Part shown: positions 61,741 through 64,000 of the stretch, piece by piece | How the letters are laid out: every line of letters starts with the position of its first letter | How positions within the stretch are numbered: the first letter of the stretch is position 1 | Origin: Rosa chinensis | Lineage: Eukaryota > Streptophyta > Magnoliopsida > Rosales > Rosaceae | Reading direction: 5' to 3' | DNA length: 64,000 bases | Assembly (NCBI RefSeq): GCF_002994745.2 | Contig: NC_037092.1 | Location: 81,946,824 to 82,010,823 of the forward strand | Made by a program: the position numbers and the translations under genes | Notes under the pieces: model-generated | What the model was told of the DNA's origin: nothing | What the model saw: the letters and a program-made list of their open reading frames with translations, nothing else | Databases searched by the model: none

Positions 61741-62051
61741 TGGCAATCGTTTGAATACGAGATATCCAGCCTTTACAGACTGACCTACAAATCAAAGGGC
61801 GAGTCTGCAAGGTGTGGAGAGTGAAGAAATACAGACCTGTTCCTAGAAACAATGGTCTTCAGTTTGTTTTAGTTAATGAGAAGGTAATAGCTACCATTCC
61901 CTTCACAATCTAATTATAGCAGCAACTCATTATCATACCTCAACAATTATCATCATTCAGCTAACAGATACTTTTTATGTCCCATTTCTCTTACACAGAA
62001 CGAGGGAATCCAAGGATCTTTTCTAGAAGCATACTACACCACAATAAGGAC
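61741..62051 (+). pseudogene. RPA/DUF223-like OB-fold fragment inside the CACTA element
   Basis: Exon 61741-61884 (TGA at 61753) reads TDLQIKGRVCKVWRVKKYR then GLQFVLVNEK, bounded by donor GTAATAG. Exon 62000-62051, after ACACAG, reads NEGIQGSFLEAYYTTIRTG. The pattern (IKGRV..VW, LVDEKG-like turn, I.G) resembles the first OB fold of plant replication protein A-like/DUF223 proteins, often found with transposons. Assignment is tentative. It may be element-encoded and not captured. Confidence 0.4.
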
Positions 62052-62795
62052 TGGTATAATAATCTGAAGTTTACCTTATCTATTCGAAATGAGATGGTAC
62101 TTACTGTTTCAATCGGTTTCTAATATAACTTTTACTTGCCCAAGTTATTTCAGGTAATTGATAATAACTTTTACTTGGTGAAATTAAAAGCATGCCTCCA
62201 GAGTTTTTGTTGTATCTTTAGGATTATTTGTGATAAATAAAGACAGCAATGTATGAAGTGCTTAAAGCTGTTGACTATGAGTATGCATATAAACTTTGTT
62301 AATTTTCGCTTCTTTTACTTGCTACCTATTTACCAATTTCTTTCTCTCTCGTTCTGTTGGTATCATATGCCAAAGCTATTCATGTGTTATTTGATGTGCA
62401 GATGTTTGAGTTCTGTACTTCTGTATATATGTTTTTTTTTTGGGTCCAGGGCATAAATGAAAAAAATCTAAGAGAAGATTTGCATTTGTTGCTTTAAAGC
62501 GGTTTCCCTTAACATGATCTCTCCTTCAAAAGAGAAGAACATAGTGAAACTAATCCATATTAATAGTCTGTGAACTCTATGTAGCATGTTTCAATGAAAT
62601 GATCAATTTTGATTAAACATTAAAACTAATATACATTAATAGTCTCTTTGAATCTGCACTACTGGTTACAAATTTAGTCTCTTTGAATCTGCACTACTGG
62701 TTACTAATATATATAAATATCAACTCCTTCCAATTCTGATTAATGTTGTGAAACATATCCATTCACATTAATTTGTATTTTTTTAATACTTGCAG

Positions 62796-62891
62796 TGGGA
62801 AAGGAAAGCAAATCACTTCTACACACAAAAAGACATTGATCAGGTCCGGGCCGAGTGGGCAAAGTATGTCAGCCAATTTCAACAAAGCTAG
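62796..62891 (+). other. Terminal exon-like segment, unidentified
   Basis: After a TTGCAG acceptor an open frame reads WERKANHFYTQKDIDQVRAE then WAKYVSQF, ending QQS and TAG at 62889-62891. It looks like the last exon of a gene carried by the CACTA element. The family is not recognised. Confidence 0.35.
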
Positions 62892-63229
62892 TGTGTCGAG
62901 AAGATTCTAATTTTGGACATGCATCATCTATAACCCATATTAACTAGTTATGCAGTTGGTCTGAGTATCTATTTTTGGCCTGCAAGTACAGTTTATGATC
63001 AGTAGTATGAGATATCAATGTTTTTTGGGTTACATTTGTTGATCATGCCAACTGCTATGGGTTATTGAAGTGATGTTTATTAAGTTTAGCTCCATGATGG
63101 ATGTATGTATAGCTGCAGGAACAGATTGATCAAATATTAGTATTTTTGTGAATGGATTTCATATTTGATGAATGCATTGTGTTGTTCCCAGATTTACATG
63201 ATTATGGCACAACAGGGATACGAGTATGA

Positions 63230-64000
63230 CATCTGGAATAGAAAGCAACAACAAAATAATGTTGTTGGACGCGTCAAAAGAGCAACAGAAACAAGAAAAA
63301 ATGTGTTCATATTTGGACACTCAAACAATAGATAATTGTCGTCTTCATGTCAAAACAAAGACAGAGTCGAAAATGAAACAACATTTAACCGTCGCTCAAA
63401 TTAGCTTCAAGCAACAAATAATTGTCCTGTCTGTGCTCTTCAACCTTCAGTTAACTGTTGTAGAGTATAAACCACAACAATAGATAAATGTAACCTTAAC
63501 AACTTTTAAATCACACTTAATTGTAATTCCAAGTTATATGCCACAACATATAACTATTACTATAAGTTAATAAAAACCACAGACAACTGTTATTTATATT
63601 CCCTTTAAACGTCATTTAACTGTCATCTGTGACTAAAATCAAACGGTAAATAAATGTAGTATTAACTAAGTTCAATGTGCACTTATCTGTGACTATAATG
63701 CATATAAAACAACATATAAATGTTATCGTAGACGACTAAAGACGATAGATAATTGTATTATGAACTGAATAAGAATGATAGTTAACTGTTATTGAACTAG
63801 AATAAAACAACACTTAACTGTTATTATAAGTCCATTCAGACCACAGAAATTATAAGGAACTGTTATTTGTTTTTAGTTCACACGACATTTATCTGTCGTT
63901 TGAATTCACTAGCCTCATGTCTCGATTTCATCAGACAACAGAAGACCTAACAAATTTCTGTAGTCTGATAAATAAGACGACAGAGGAAATCTGTCGTCTG
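63230..64000. repeat. Right subterminal inverted-repeat array of the second CACTA element
   Basis: About 770 bp of closely spaced short palindromes, each an ACAAC/GACGACA half-site and its complement TGTTGT/TGTCGTC around A/T-rich centres such as TTAAC or AAAT. They become more regular toward 64000 (final unit GACGACAG..CTGTCGTC). The array is much longer than at the left end. Confidence 0.7.

Larger units (their letters stand above)
56907..64000. mobile_element. Second CACTA-like transposon, left end to window edge, with captured exons
   Basis: It begins CACTATGCCAAAAAAGCTAT at 56907. Both the left 350 bp and the last 800 bp of the window are packed with small inverted repeats built on CAGACGACA/TGTCGTCTG, as subterminal repeats of CACTA elements are. 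The right terminus must lie just beyond 64000. The interior holds a formin fragment, an OB-fold-like fragment and other exon-like pieces on the plus strand, and no transposase was recognised. The 57700-57990 stretch is a degenerate array of TTCTGGGTT and AAGCTCGGTGATTCTTC words. Confidence 0.7.

Noticed and set aside
63230..64000. Regularly spaced short repeats resembling a CRISPR-like or satellite array
   Set aside because: Units vary in length and are palindromic around A/T centres, in a plant transposon context; they fit subterminal transposase-binding repeats.

Overview
The window is nuclear DNA of a flowering plant, almost certainly a eudicot. Introns are AT-rich with GT..AG borders, the protein families are plant ones (PPR-DYW, OPT, RPAC1, EMC8/9), and the transposons are plant types. 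A Rosaceae-like species is a guess from the overall feel of the repeats, not something proved here. Six genes look intact: EMC8/9 (+), a DYW-type PPR gene (+), three tandem oligopeptide transporter (OPT) genes (-, here called OPT-A, OPT-B and OPT-C), and RPAC1 (+), the subunit shared by RNA polymerases I and III. For EMC8/9, RPAC1 and the OPT genes I read exon borders by eye. In each model all exons join in frame with consensus splice sites.

Layout. 1-2348 is the right end of a CACTA transposon carrying broken pieces of a V-ATPase subunit C gene and a histidyl-tRNA synthetase gene. 2349-7194 is repeat debris plus two Mutator-like (MULE) elements; the second carries an argininosuccinate synthase fragment and ends about 240 bp before the EMC8/9 start codon. 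7437-11224 is EMC8/9 and 11676-13556 the PPR gene. 13875-32279 holds the three OPT genes. OPT-B and OPT-C are recent duplicates whose flanks still align, so several transposon insertions can be recognised against an empty site in the other copy. 33850-38840 is retroelement and MITE debris. 38846-47473 is a nested stack: a truncated fourth OPT copy is split by a Tourist-like MITE and cut at its stop codon by a MULE, and the MULE is itself split by a gag-only Copia-type LTR retrotransposon. 49276-52958 is RPAC1 with a typical growth-gene promoter. 54530-56204 is a decayed gene joining a toxin-type ADP-ribosyltransferase domain to a plant hemopexin-repeat domain. 56907-64000 is a second CACTA-like element, open at the right edge, carrying a formin FH2 fragment and other exon-like pieces.

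Two themes stand out. First, gene capture: three separate DNA transposons carry fragments of at least four recognisable host genes, so captured exons mimic genes here and would mislead automatic annotation. Second, the ADP-ribosyltransferase-hemopexin fusion has the enzyme-plus-binding-domain layout of an AB-type toxin, built with a plant hemopexin module; this copy is broken. It is the best candidate for something undescribed. The OPT array is an expanding transporter family (membrane uptake of small peptides or metal chelates). EMC8/9, PPR and RPAC1 are single housekeeping genes with no visible functional link to one another.
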